DNA from: Lysinibacillus irui
GTDB taxonomy: Bacteria; Bacillota; Bacilli; Bacillales_A; Planococcaceae
Length of the DNA: 64,000 bases
Assembly (NCBI RefSeq): GCF_028877475.1
Contig: NZ_CP113527.1
Coordinates: forward strand, 2,721,501 to 2,785,500
Direction of reading: 5' to 3'
Positions 45,130-53,843 of this stretch are shown here, in pieces. The notes under the pieces were generated by a model. The model did no database searches. It was given only the letters and a program-made list of their open reading frames with translations, and was not told where the DNA came from. The position numbers and the translations under genes are program-made. Numbering within the stretch: the first letter of the stretch is position 1; every line of letters starts with the position of its first letter.

Positions 45130-45615
45130 TTATTTAATCGCCTCAGCAAGCTCCAAAATAATTCCTTCTGGTCCACGAACGTAACATAACTTATAAACGT
45201 TTTCGTAATTATATATTTCACCAATAAGTTCTGCCCCCTTCATTGATAATTTGGTAACTAGGGCTTCAATATCTTCAACTGCAAAGGCTATATGCTGGTT
45301 ACCTATATTATTTACTAAAGGATGCTGTTGGCCATTTTCATCTGATGGCGGGTGATATTTTACTAGTTCTATTTTTGTGTCCCCTTCTGGTGTACGCAAC
45401 ATTACTATTTCTAGATTTGTGTCATCTGTTGTGCGTAATATGGCAGCTTCCTCTTGAACGTCTTGAAGCCCTATTATCTGCTCCATCCGCTTCACCCATT
45501 CGCCTTCCACTTTTCCTTCCCCAAGTATTTCTAGACCTAAGTCAAGAAAAAATGCTTTGGCAGCAGGAAGATTATGAACGAATATACCTATATGATCTAT
45601 TCTATGAACTTTCAT
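45130..45615 (-). CDS. VOC-superfamily (glyoxalase-like) protein
   Basis: A 161-residue two-module vicinal oxygen chelate protein. First module RIDHIGIFVHNLPAAKAFFLDLGLEILGEG (metal His about residue 7), second NQHIAFAVEDIEALVTKLSMKGAELIGE ending GIILELAEA (metal Glu). Family members include glyoxalase I, dioxygenases and antibiotic-binding proteins. The insert with EGEWVKRM is common in uncharacterised glyoxalases and differs from methylmalonyl-CoA epimerase. Exact reaction unknown. Confidence 0.8.
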   Translation of the reverse strand: MKVHRIDHIGIFVHNLPAAKAFFLDLGLEILGEGKVEGEWVKRMEQIIGLQDVQEEAAILRTTDDTNLEIVMLRTPEGDTKIELVKYHPPSDENGQQHPLVNNIGNQHIAFAVEDIEALVTKLSMKGAELIGEIYNYENVYKLCYVRGPEGIILELAEAIK

Positions 45616-45810
45616 ACCTCACTTCACCCTTTTCTATTCTTATACATTTATCACTATTTCAACAAACAAACTTTCCCTTGAATAAATCATTAAAAGTACC
45701 CGAGGTAGGAAAACACTTTTTCCTTACTACCAGTTCGGCAAAAAATTAATATCACGAGCACACTATGAGCTCAGCCACCTACTGAAAGATTTCCTCTTTC
45801 CTAATATGCC

Positions 45811-46572
45811 TTATCTTATATTCGCTTCATGATGGAATTCGTTAAGTCTCACTATTTCAAGATCTTTATTATTGGCCTTCAATTTCAATGCTAAACTTTC
45901 AATTCCAGGTAATTCTGTGAAAGTATGACTTCCGATAATTAGATTTATTCCTTTAAACTGAGCATATTGAATCGTATACAAATTACTTTCACCTGTAATG
46001 TATGTATCACACTTATGTTCAACGGCTTCCTTAAGACAAGCTGTTGATGCTCCATTACCACAGACTAAGCCCACTCGTTTCACCTTTTTGTCATTGAACC
46101 GCCAAAATCTAACGGGTTCTTCAAGTACGTTTTCAATTTTTGATACGAATTCATGAAATTCAATTTCTTTATCGTATTCAGCGATTCTACCAAAATATAA
46201 TCCTTCCCATTCGTGGGTTCTTTTCATATTTTTTAAGTTCAATTTTTTTAATAAACTATCATTTGTTCCAAAATGACAGTCATCGAGCGGTAAGTGATTA
46301 TAGTAGTGACTTATACCATACTCCGCTAGTTTTTCGATGCATGCGTCTTTCAATCCATATAGTTCCTCCCAAGCATCATGATGTGTCAACATCATATCAA
46401 CGCCTTGAATTCTTGCTTCCTCTATTGTTTCAAGGGTTAGGTTAACACAGTATCCTATTTTTTTTATTTTTTTATCTGCCTTGTATGTAATCCCAGATTC
46501 ACTAGCATAGATTTTCTTATTTTTCACATTAAAAAGTTCATTAATTTTTTCTACAATTTGTGAAACATCCAT
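45811..46572 (-). CDS. NIF3-family (GTP cyclohydrolase I type 2-like) protein
   Basis: A 253-residue protein with the dinuclear-metal motifs of the Nif3/YqfO family: MLTHHDAW (about 60-67), YYNHLPLDDCHFGTNDSLLKKL (about 89-110, read in parts) and GSHTFTELPGIESLALKL near the C-terminus. It lacks the PII-like insert of YqfO, so it is a compact paralogue. Biochemical role in Bacilli is unclear. Confidence 0.82.
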   Translation of the reverse strand: MDVSQIVEKINELFNVKNKKIYASESGITYKADKKIKKIGYCVNLTLETIEEARIQGVDMMLTHHDAWEELYGLKDACIEKLAEYGISHYYNHLPLDDCHFGTNDSLLKKLNLKNMKRTHEWEGLYFGRIAEYDKEIEFHEFVSKIENVLEEPVRFWRFNDKKVKRVGLVCGNGASTACLKEAVEHKCDTYITGESNLYTIQYAQFKGINLIIGSHTFTELPGIESLALKLKANNKDLEIVRLNEFHHEANIR

Positions 46573-46654
46573 TTACTTACATACCCCCTCAATCATCTTT
46601 TCTGTATTCAAAAATTCGTTCCTAAATCGCTAAACAAAATATTTCCATTTGAAA

Positions 46655-46693
46655 CAAAAAATACCCCTTTAGATTATCTTATCTAAAGGGGTA
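46655..46693 (-). terminator. Terminator downstream of nrdJ
   Basis: Stem TACCCCTTTAGAT/ATCTAAAGGGGTA with a short loop, followed by TTTTTTGTTTC on the minus strand; about 30 bases after the nrdJ stop. Confidence 0.88.
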
Positions 46694-46721
46694 AAAAGGT
46701 ACAACTGATTTTATATCTAAT

Positions 46722-49295
46722 TTATAGACCGCATTTTAACTGTGCGCCACAGTTTGTGCATGTATTACAGCCGCCCATTTCTTCGACTGTGCCTTTACGG
46801 CATACAGGGCATGTATTCCCTACGTCAGAGCCAATTACAGTTGTTGACTCTAACGCTTGAATCGTATCTACTAATACGACCGGACGTTTTGTATGTTCTT
46901 CTACTAATTCCTCTTCAAATGAAAGTTGATCCATATCATTTTCTTCAGCTTTTAGTGTAAGTACTTGTGAATCACGGCTACCATCAACATAGACCGTACC
47001 GCCTTTAGCGCCACCTTTATATAGTCGCTCGTACACTTTTTCAACTTGCTGTACTGTATAGCCTTTTGGTGCGTTTACAGTTTTAGAAATAGATGAATCA
47101 ATCCATTTTTGAATAATACATTGAACATCAGCATGTGCTTCTGGTTTTAGCTCCATCGCTGTAACGAACCATTCTGGAAGCTCTTGCTCATTTACTTCTG
47201 GATGACGCTCTAAATATTCTTGGACAATTTCAGCTTTCACTTCAATGAATTTACCTAAACGACCAGAACGGTAGTACGTGAAGGAGAAGTAAGGCTCAAG
47301 ACCTGTTGCCACACCTACCATTGTTCCCGTTGAACCGGTCGGCGCAACAGTTAATAAATGTGAGTTTCGAATACCTGTTGCTAAAATTTGCTCTTTAATG
47401 TGAGCAGGCATTTTTTGCATATAGCCTGTCTCTGTAAAGGCTTTACGTAAACGAGCTGTTTCTTCGTCAGTAGCACCTACTAAGAATGGGAAGCTACCAC
47501 GTTCTTTAGCAAGCTCTGTAGACGCCTCATATGCTGTTTCAGCAATGGTTTTAAAGATTTCATCGACTAAAGCATTGCCTGCTTCTGAACCGTATTCTTT
47601 CTCGCAATAAATAAGTAAATCTGCTAAGCCCATTACCCCTAAACCTACACGACGCTCGCCTAGTGCTTGTACACGGTTTTCTTCTAAGAAGTAAGGTGTT
47701 GCATCAATTACATTATCCTGCATACGAACGCCTACACGTACTGTTTCACGTAGTGCTTCGTAATCAACTGATTGATTTTCTTTATTTGCAAACTGTGCTA
47801 AATTCACAGCAGCTAAGTTACACACAGAATATGGTGCAAGTGGTTGTTCGCCACATGGGTTTGTCGCTACAACACTTTGTCCATATGCTTTGGCATTTGT
47901 CATGTCATTTGCATTGTCGATGAAGAAAATACCTGGCTCTGCAGAGTAAGTTGCACAAACATTAATTAAATTCCATAATTCTTTTGCTTTAATTGTACGG
48001 TATGTGCGGACTTTATAGCCCATTTTCTCCCATTCACGAACATCGCCAACTTTATGCCATTCCGTGTTGTAAATGTTCATTTCTTCTTTTGTATATTCCT
48101 CTACAGCTGGGAAGCGAAGCTCAAAGTCAGCATCATTTTCAACGGCTTCCATAAATTCTTTTGTTAATGTTACGGAAATGTTCGCACCTGTTAAAAACTC
48201 AGGATTATGAACTGTATAAGTACCACCATCACGTAACTTATTTTCAGCTTCACGTATAATCGCTGTATCGAATCCACCTAAGCCTTCTATATTTTTGTAG
48301 TTCACGATGCCTTGATACATCGCTTCTTCCTGCATAGAAAGAGGTTTAAAGTTTAATTTTTCTTTTGCTAGTCGAATGATTGATTCATCTGTCGTATTTT
48401 CAATTAAATAACGCAGAATACGTGGATTTTGCATTTTCGAAATAATAAATTCCACAATATCTGGATGCCAATCTGCTAGCATAATCATTTGTGCTCCACG
48501 ACGTGATCCACCTTGCTCTACAAGATGTGTCAATTTAGCAATATCATCTAACCAAGAAACTGAGCCAGATGATTTACCGTTTACACCACGTGCTAGCGTG
48601 TTACGTGGGCGTAATGTTGAACCATTTGTTCCAACACCACCACCGCGGCTCATAATCTCCATAACTTGCTTACGGTGATCACTGATACCTTCACGAGAGT
48701 CAGCGACAAATGGCATAACGTAACAGTTAAAGAAGGTTACATCAGTTTCAGATCCAGCTCCATAAATCACTCGTCCAGCTGGAATGAATTTCAAGGATAC
48801 TAATTGCTCATAAAATTTTTCAAACCATTCTTGACGTTTTTCTGGTGTTTTTTCAACAGCGGCAAGGCCCGTTGCATTTCGTTTTGCGATTTGTTCATAA
48901 AATATTTCAAGAGGCTTTTCTAGCACGTCAATTGAACGTGTAATCACACCCGTTTCCTGCTCTTGCGGATCGTCTAATGCGCTACGATAATCTTCCTCAA
49001 TCAAAATATCTGCTGTTTTTGTAGCCATGTCCAGCTTTTGAATTGTCCCTAAACCTCGTGCAGGGAATTTTGGATCAGCTTTTACCGTTAAAACAACAAA
49101 ATCACCAGCTTTTAGTGTTTTCTTTTCCGTGTCTTTAAACGAGTAGCGATCGATCATGACAAGTCTTGATACACCTTTATGTGTGATATGCATGTCAGGT
49201 GTTACTGGGTGAACCTGTGAAAATTGTTCAATATCTTTGTTTAATTGCTCAAATTGTTTGTTTACATCGGGTTGATGATTTGTGAGTACCATCAT
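46722..49295 (-). CDS. nrdJ: Adenosylcobalamin-dependent (class II) ribonucleotide reductase
   Basis: An 857-residue class II reductase that makes deoxyribonucleotides without oxygen dependence, using the 5'-deoxyadenosyl radical. TFFNCYVMP (redox Cys), GGGVGTNGSTLRPRN, NPCGEQPLAPYSVCNLAAVNLA (radical Cys and Glu) and the PTGSTGTMVGVATGLEPYF loop are intact; a C-terminal Cys-rich tail (CPVCRKGT...CNTCTNCGAQLKCGL) resembles the zinc-binding/reducing tail of NrdJ. An ATG pair at 49295/49292 follows GGGAGG. Two NrdR boxes lie upstream. With MutAB this makes two B12-dependent enzymes in the window. No cobalamin riboswitch precedes it. Confidence 0.93.
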   Translation of the reverse strand: MMVLTNHQPDVNKQFEQLNKDIEQFSQVHPVTPDMHITHKGVSRLVMIDRYSFKDTEKKTLKAGDFVVLTVKADPKFPARGLGTIQKLDMATKTADILIEEDYRSALDDPQEQETGVITRSIDVLEKPLEIFYEQIAKRNATGLAAVEKTPEKRQEWFEKFYEQLVSLKFIPAGRVIYGAGSETDVTFFNCYVMPFVADSREGISDHRKQVMEIMSRGGGVGTNGSTLRPRNTLARGVNGKSSGSVSWLDDIAKLTHLVEQGGSRRGAQMIMLADWHPDIVEFIISKMQNPRILRYLIENTTDESIIRLAKEKLNFKPLSMQEEAMYQGIVNYKNIEGLGGFDTAIIREAENKLRDGGTYTVHNPEFLTGANISVTLTKEFMEAVENDADFELRFPAVEEYTKEEMNIYNTEWHKVGDVREWEKMGYKVRTYRTIKAKELWNLINVCATYSAEPGIFFIDNANDMTNAKAYGQSVVATNPCGEQPLAPYSVCNLAAVNLAQFANKENQSVDYEALRETVRVGVRMQDNVIDATPYFLEENRVQALGERRVGLGVMGLADLLIYCEKEYGSEAGNALVDEIFKTIAETAYEASTELAKERGSFPFLVGATDEETARLRKAFTETGYMQKMPAHIKEQILATGIRNSHLLTVAPTGSTGTMVGVATGLEPYFSFTYYRSGRLGKFIEVKAEIVQEYLERHPEVNEQELPEWFVTAMELKPEAHADVQCIIQKWIDSSISKTVNAPKGYTVQQVEKVYERLYKGGAKGGTVYVDGSRDSQVLTLKAEENDMDQLSFEEELVEEHTKRPVVLVDTIQALESTTVIGSDVGNTCPVCRKGTVEEMGGCNTCTNCGAQLKCGL

Positions 49296-49330
49296 TTTGC
49301 CTCCCTTGTTTTCTTCATTACAAAATAAAT

Positions 49331-49368
49331 ACACAATATCATGTGTTATTAAACACTACATATTGTGT
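49331..49368 (-). promoter_or_regulatory. Tandem NrdR boxes upstream of nrdJ
   Basis: Two 16-bp near-palindromes, ACACAATATCATGTGT (49331-49346) and ACACTACATATTGTGT (49353-49368), both close to the NrdR consensus acaCwAtATaTwGtgt. They are 22 bp centre to centre (about two helical turns) and begin about 35 bases upstream of the nrdJ ATG. NrdR is the ATP/dATP-responsive repressor of ribonucleotide reductase genes. Confidence 0.8.
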
Positions 49369-49492
49369 ATATGTCTTAAAAAAAGATACTATATATAGTT
49401 TTTTAATTCAACTCTTGCTTTTTTAAATAGATTCAGAACTACTTGTTATAACTAGGATTGAACGTAAAAAAATATTTTTTCCATACCATTTT

Positions 49493-50323
49493 TTACTTTT
49501 TAAAGTTCCACTCGTCACATGCATATTTTTTTTCTTCTAATGCATGGACATATTCTAATTGCTCCTCTGAAAGTGTAAATGGTTTTAAATCAATTTGCAA
49601 CGATTTTGCAAAGCCATCTCGAAAAGCTGTCACACATTGCTCAACTGTCACTGGCTCTTTGACAAGACTATTAATCGCGACTGCCTTTTCTGGCAGCTTT
49701 CTACGCATACGATCCTTTGCTTCCTCGCTTGAGAAATTAAATACCGATAATAATTTCTCTTGATCTAAATCTAATAAAATGGCGCCATGCTGTAAAATAA
49801 CACCTTTTTGACGTGTTTGGGCACTTCCCGCTATTTTTTTCCCTTCAACGACAAGTTCATACCAGCTTGGTGCATCAAAGCAAACAGCACTTTTCGGACT
49901 CTTTAAGTCAGCTCTTTTCTCCTCTGTATCAGGAACACTAAAATAGGCATCCATTCCTAGGTTGTGGAAACCTTGCAATATTCCCTCACTTAATACACGG
50001 TATGCTTCTGTCACAGACTCTGGCATATTCGGATAACTTTCAGTAACAATGACGCTATATGTTAGCTCATGTTCATGCAGGACAGCTCGTCCACCAGTTG
50101 GTCGACGGACAAAACCTAAACCTTGTTCTCGAACAGCATCTAAATTAATGTCTCTTTTGGCTTGTTGAAAATAACCAATTGATAGTGTCGCAGGTTCCCA
50201 CTCATAAAAACGGATCACTGGTGGAATTAACCCCTCACTATGCCAATCAAGTAATGCTTCATCTAGCGCCATATTAAAAGAAGGACTACATTTCCCTGAA
50301 TTTAAAAAATACCAAGTTGTCAT
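49493..50323 (-). CDS. lipM: Octanoyltransferase LipM
   Basis: A 276-residue protein of the biotin/lipoate ligase fold that transfers octanoyl groups from ACP to GcvH for lipoate synthesis. [19 protein letters not shown] (about 76-94), the catalytic Cys in [27 protein letters not shown] (read in parts, Cys about 150) and [10 protein letters not shown] identify LipM rather than LplA. The ATG at 50323 with GTAGGAG eight bases upstream is preferred to a longer frame. Lipoate is the cofactor of BkdB encoded in the same window. Confidence 0.93.
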   Translation of the reverse strand: MTTWYFLNSGKCSPSFNMALDEALLDWHSEGLIPPVIRFYEWEPATLSIGYFQQAKRDINLDAVREQGLGFVRRPTGGRAVLHEHELTYSVIVTESYPNMPESVTEAYRVLSEGILQGFHNLGMDAYFSVPDTEEKRADLKSPKSAVCFDAPSWYELVVEGKKIAGSAQTRQKGVILQHGAILLDLDQEKLLSVFNFSSEEAKDRMRRKLPEKAVAINSLVKEPVTVEQCVTAFRDGFAKSLQIDLKPFTLSEEQLEYVHALEEKKYACDEWNFKK

Positions 50324-50528
50324 ATGTTCATCTCCTACAAATATAAAATGATCCCTCAGGCCCCACCTGTGGTTCAACCTTAACAAAAATTACTCTACGG
50401 TTGCTCGATATGCTTTTGTAACAAAATAGACGAATTTGCCACAACCTAGTTAATTTTATCAAACTCATTGGACTATCGCTAGCGCATCTTTTATAATAAT
50501 AGAGAAGATAGAAAGGGGTAAGAAAATC

Positions 50529-50915
50529 TTGGACATACTTATCACAATCGGTGTCGTTTTAGTAGTTATCATTGCATATATTGGTATTAATGCACTACGA
50601 CTAAAAAAAGCCGTAACCAACTTAACACAAGAGCAATTCATAGAAGGCTATCGTAAAGCACAGCTAATCGATGTCCGTGAACAAAAAGAATTTGATGCAG
50701 GTCACATTCTTGGTGCACGTAATGTTCCTTCTACAACACTTCGTCAACGTTATAAAGAAATCCGCCCAGATTTACCAGTATATCTATACTGTCAAAATAC
50801 AGGCCGTAGCTCACGTGCTGCATTATTTCTTAAAAAACGTGGGTACAACCAAATTTACCAACTTCAAGGCGGTTTTAAAACTTGGACTGGTAAAATAAAA
50901 GCAAAAAAATATTAA
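50529..50915 (+). CDS. yqhL: Membrane-anchored rhodanese-like protein YqhL
   Basis: A 128-residue protein with one N-terminal helix (about 3-21) and a rhodanese domain (about 36-125) with active-site loop YCQNTGRSSRAA (Cys about 86). Start TTG at 50529, eight to nine bases after AAAGGGG. Divergent from lipM, as in B. subtilis. Probably handles sulfane sulfur; target unknown. Confidence 0.9.
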   Translation: MDILITIGVVLVVIIAYIGINALRLKKAVTNLTQEQFIEGYRKAQLIDVREQKEFDAGHILGARNVPSTTLRQRYKEIRPDLPVYLYCQNTGRSSRAALFLKKRGYNQIYQLQGGFKTWTGKIKAKKY

Positions 50916-50925
50916 TACTCTCATG

Positions 50926-50967
50926 AAAAAAAGTCGTCTCAAAGAACTATGAGACGACTTCTTTTTT
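50926..50967. terminator. Terminator after yqhL
   Basis: Eleven-base-pair stem AAGTCGTCTCA/TGAGACGACTT with an 8-base loop and CTTTTTT following on the plus strand. Confidence 0.9.
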
Positions 50968-51142
50968 AAAAAATTCAGAGTTTCTACTATATTATATCTA
51001 TTGCAAATCATTAAATACTAGCTCTCGTTTCAACCAGTCTTTAATCCTGCATTTGGACCAGAAAAAAACCCAACAAAAAGGGGTAACCTATAGCCCATTT
51101 TCCCTAATGATACCACACTGTAAATTGGTCCTTACTAGAGAC

Positions 51143-51941
51143 TGATACTTTGCAATCTTAGTTGAGCGGCTCTGCATGATGAATGATCACTTTGACATCA
51201 ATTTGGAGCGGCTCTTCCTACAGATTGAGCACTTTGCTACCCTTTTGGAGCGGGTTCACTCTTCATGTGAGCGGTCCTCCCTGTAGAATGATCACTTCGA
51301 TATCAATTTTGAGCGGTTCTTCACACACAATGAGCACTTTGCTACACTTTTGGAGCGGTTCTCACATCATATTGAGCGCTTTTCGCTACTTTTGGAGCGG
51401 GTTCACTCTTCCTGTGAGCGGTCCTCCCTACAGATTGATCATTTCTCCGAAACTTTGAGCGGCTCTCCCTGAAGAATGTTCACTTTGACATCAATTTGGA
51501 GCGGCTCTTCCTCCAGAATGATCACTTTGCAACTCTTTTGGAGCGGTTCTCGCATCATATTGAGCGCTTTTCGCTACTTTTGGAGCGGGTTCACTCTTCC
51601 TATGAGCGGTCCTCCCTACAGATTGATCACTTCTCCGAAACTTTGAGCGGCTCTCCCTGAAGATTGTTCACTTTGACATCAATTTGGAGCGGCTCTCCCT
51701 CCAGAATGATCGCTTCGACAGCAGTTTGGAGCGGTTCTTCACACATAATGATCACTTTGCAACTCTTTTGGAGCGGATTCACTCTTCCTTTGAGCGGTTC
51801 ACTCTCCAGATTGATCACTTCCCCCGGCTTTGAGTAGTTTCTCGACAATATTGAGTACATTGCCTTCATGTTCAGAGCGGAGCTACCCCCTTTTCAAGCG
51901 CCTTTCCAACAGAAGGGGTGACCTCACCACTCTTTGGAGCG
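51143..51941. repeat. Degenerate 21-bp tandem array (GAGCGG / GATCAC monomers)
   Basis: About 37 monomers of 21 bp, each opening with a core of the form nGAGCGG, TGAGCAC or TGATCAC. Cores recur at 51163, 51184, 51205, 51226, 51247, 51268, 51289, 51310, 51331 and so on to 51812; most steps are exactly 21, with two of 20, then 19 and 22 near the decaying right end. Cores on the plus strand are followed by a C/T-rich half such as CTCTTCC or CTTTG. The GAGCGGCTC variant is itself a near-perfect palindrome. The off-by-one steps break any reading frame, so the two ORFs over it (51183-51458 plus, 51627-51869 minus) are not credible genes. The spacing equals two turns of B-DNA. Confidence 0.9.
51331..51706. 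repeat. 188-bp higher-order tandem duplication inside the 21-bp array
   Basis: 51331-51518 and 51519-51706 are close copies, each nine monomers long with the same single 20-bp step, differing at scattered positions (for example GTTCTCACATC versus GTTCTCGCATC). This indicates array growth by segmental duplication. Left and right of it the monomers are more diverged. Confidence 0.8.
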
Positions 51942-52128
51942 AACTATACCGTCTTTCCTGCTTGCTTCTCTCCCTATGCAAGCTTCCACTAAAAGTGTCT
52001 CCCCTTTTTTAGCAATTCTCCTTACTAAATCTTCTATGTCTAGAATTCCTATTTTTCGTCAGAGATTTCCCATTTAGTAACCCATTCTTCTATTTTTCTG
52101 AAAATAGTTAAAATTTATTGTTGAATTA

Positions 52129-52156
52129 TTTTACGTGCACTGATAGGATGTATAAT
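52129..52156 (+). promoter_or_regulatory. Candidate promoter of the glycine-riboswitch leader
   Basis: A perfect -10 TATAAT (52151-52156) with a weak -35 TTTTAC (52129-52134), 16-bp spacer. It lies just upstream of the riboswitch. Confidence 0.45.
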
Positions 52157-52196
52157 ATCTTACAATAACAATTGATTAGAAAGTTAATAAGCTATG

Positions 52197-52420
52197 AATG
52201 CTATGGATCAAACTATAGCAGGAGCAGTTCTGGAGAGAGCGCACAATGCGTCGCCGAAGGGTTCACTATCTCAGGCAAAAGGACAGAGGAGTAATAGCAG
52301 CTTTTATAAGCGAAGCCACATGAATGTTAAAAGATTTCATGAAATATTTGCGAATAAATGGTATTTGTTATTCTGACGTTTTTCCGAGACTAGTGTCACA
52401 ACTAGTCTCTTTTTTATTTT
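52197..52420 (+). ncRNA. Glycine riboswitch (single aptamer) with terminator expression platform
   Basis: The glycine aptamer core is evident: GGAGAGAGCGCACAATGCG (from 52232), CGCCGAAGGG (52253-52262) and ATCTCAGGCAAAAGGACAGA (52268-52287). Only one full aptamer is seen; the following 30 bases (AGCAGC...GCGAAGCC) may form the partial ghost aptamer known in single-aptamer types. A terminator hairpin (52386-52409) follows before the permease SD. It precedes an amino-acid permease rather than gcvT, so a glycine-sensing switch on transport is likely; whether ON or OFF cannot be told from sequence. Confidence 0.85.
52386..52415 (+). terminator. Conditional terminator in the permease leader
   Basis: Perfect nine-base-pair stem GAGACTAGT/ACTAGTCTC with a GTCACA loop and TTTTTT. 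It is 45 bases upstream of the permease start and is probably the riboswitch output. Confidence 0.88.
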
Positions 52421-52459
52421 TCCAGTCATAGTTTTTACGCATCTTTGAGGGGGATTAAC

Positions 52460-53800
52460 GTGGAACAGCAACAATTAAAACGTGATTTAAAAAATCGCCA
52501 TGTGCAGCTTATTGCCATTGGTGGAACGATTGGCACTGGTTTATTTTTAGGCTCAGGGAAAGCCATTGCCCTTGCAGGACCTTCCATCATTTTAGCCTAT
52601 TTAATTGTCGGTACCGCACTATTTTTTGTTATGCGCGCATTAGGCGAACTGTTACTATCTAACGCGGGCTACACATCATTTACGGATTTTGCATCTGAAT
52701 ACATAGGATCCTGGGCTGGCTATGTAACAGGCTGGACATACTGGTTCTGTTGGATTATGACGGCCATGGCAGATATTATTGCTGTAGGGGTTTATACACA
52801 ATATTGGTTTGATATCCCACAGTGGGTGCCAGCCATTGGTTGCTTAGTATTATTATTACTACTGAATTTATTAACAGTTAAGCTTTTTGGGGAGCTAGAA
52901 TTTTGGTTTGCCATCATTAAAGTTATTACTATTGTAGCTCTTATCATTATCGGACTTATTATGTTAGTGACAGGCTTTCATACTAGCTCTGGGCCAGTTT
53001 CTGTGGAAAACCTTTGGGCACATGGTGGGGTGTTCCCAAATGGGTTATATGGCTTTTTAATGGCCTTTCAAATGGTTGTTTTTGCATTCGTTGGTGTAGA
53101 ATTAGTCGGGGTTTCAGCTGCTGAGACAGCAGATCCTCAAAAAAATATTCCGTCTGCCATTAATAAAATTCCATTCCGTATTTTACTCTTTTATGTAGGA
53201 GCATTATTTGTTATTTTATGTATCAATCCATGGTATGAAATGTCTGCCGAAAACAGTCCTTTTGTCCAAGTATTTACATTAGCAGGAATTCCAATTGCTG
53301 CTGGTATTATAAATTTTGTTGTACTCACTTCTGCCGCTTCAGCTGGTAATAGTGGTTTATTCTCTACAAGTCGAATGCTCTTTAATCTTGGTAACAATAA
53401 ACAAGCTTCTCCTGCGTTTGCAAAACTGAACAAAAACAGTGTTCCAAGTAACGCACTCGTTGTGTCTGCTGTTGTTGTATCAGTAGGTGCATTGCTAAGT
53501 AAGCTGATGCCAGAGAATGCCTTTAGTATTGTGACGACGATTAGTGCAATTTGTTTTATATGGGTATGGAGCATTATTGTTATTTCTCACATCATCTATA
53601 AACGAAAAAATCGTGCTTTACATGAAGCATCAAACTTTAAAGCACCACTAACACCATTTATCAACTATGTCATTCTTGCATTTTTCGCATTTTTACTTAT
53701 TGTCATGTTGATTTCTGAGGCTACGCGTACAGCACTGCTGTTAACACCAATTTGGTTTATCGCGCTATTGATTATTTATAAAATCAAAAGAAAAAAATAA
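52460..53800 (+). CDS. Amino acid permease (APC superfamily, AAT family, CycA/D-serine-alanine-glycine type)
   Basis: A 446-residue transporter with about 12 membrane helices. The N-terminal RHVQLIAIGGTIGTGLFLGSGKAI (read in parts, about 13-36) and VSAAETADPQKNIPSAINKIPFRI are AAT-family signatures. The start is GTG at 52460 with GAGGGGG six bases upstream. A glycine riboswitch and a terminator in the leader point to glycine, alanine or serine as substrates, compatible with CycA-like proteins; this is inference. Confidence 0.88.
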   Translation: MEQQQLKRDLKNRHVQLIAIGGTIGTGLFLGSGKAIALAGPSIILAYLIVGTALFFVMRALGELLLSNAGYTSFTDFASEYIGSWAGYVTGWTYWFCWIMTAMADIIAVGVYTQYWFDIPQWVPAIGCLVLLLLLNLLTVKLFGELEFWFAIIKVITIVALIIIGLIMLVTGFHTSSGPVSVENLWAHGGVFPNGLYGFLMAFQMVVFAFVGVELVGVSAAETADPQKNIPSAINKIPFRILLFYVGALFVILCINPWYEMSAENSPFVQVFTLAGIPIAAGIINFVVLTSAASAGNSGLFSTSRMLFNLGNNKQASPAFAKLNKNSVPSNALVVSAVVVSVGALLSKLMPENAFSIVTTISAICFIWVWSIIVISHIIYKRKNRALHEASNFKAPLTPFINYVILAFFAFLLIVMLISEATRTALLLTPIWFIALLIIYKIKRKK

Positions 53801-53837
53801 AAAGAAGATGGCTTCAGACTACCCTGAAGCCATCTTC
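53791..53837 (-). terminator. Terminator downstream of glsA
   Basis: Fourteen-base-pair stem GAAGATGGCTTCAG/CTGAAGCCATCTTC with a 6-base loop, followed on the minus strand by TTTTTATTTTTTT. It may also affect the convergent permease transcript. Confidence 0.9.
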
Positions 53838-53843
53838 CACTTG

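Noticed and set aside
45130..45615. Methylmalonyl-CoA epimerase to complete the MutAB pathway
   Set aside because: It is a VOC protein, but the insert around EGEWVKRM and the absence of the typical epimerase active-site pattern fit an uncharacterised glyoxalase better.
49296..49492. Cobalamin riboswitch upstream of the B12-dependent reductase
   Set aside because: The leader is short and AT-rich with NrdR boxes and no B12-box (GCCACTG-like) sequence.
51183..51869. Repetitive protein genes over the 21-bp array (91 residues plus strand, 80 residues minus strand)
   Set aside because: They exist only because 21 is a multiple of three; off-by-one steps end the frames, there are no good SDs, and the two strands are equally open.
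51143..51941. CRISPR array
   Set aside because: The repeats are contiguous 21-bp degenerate monomers with no unique spacers, and no cas genes are nearby.
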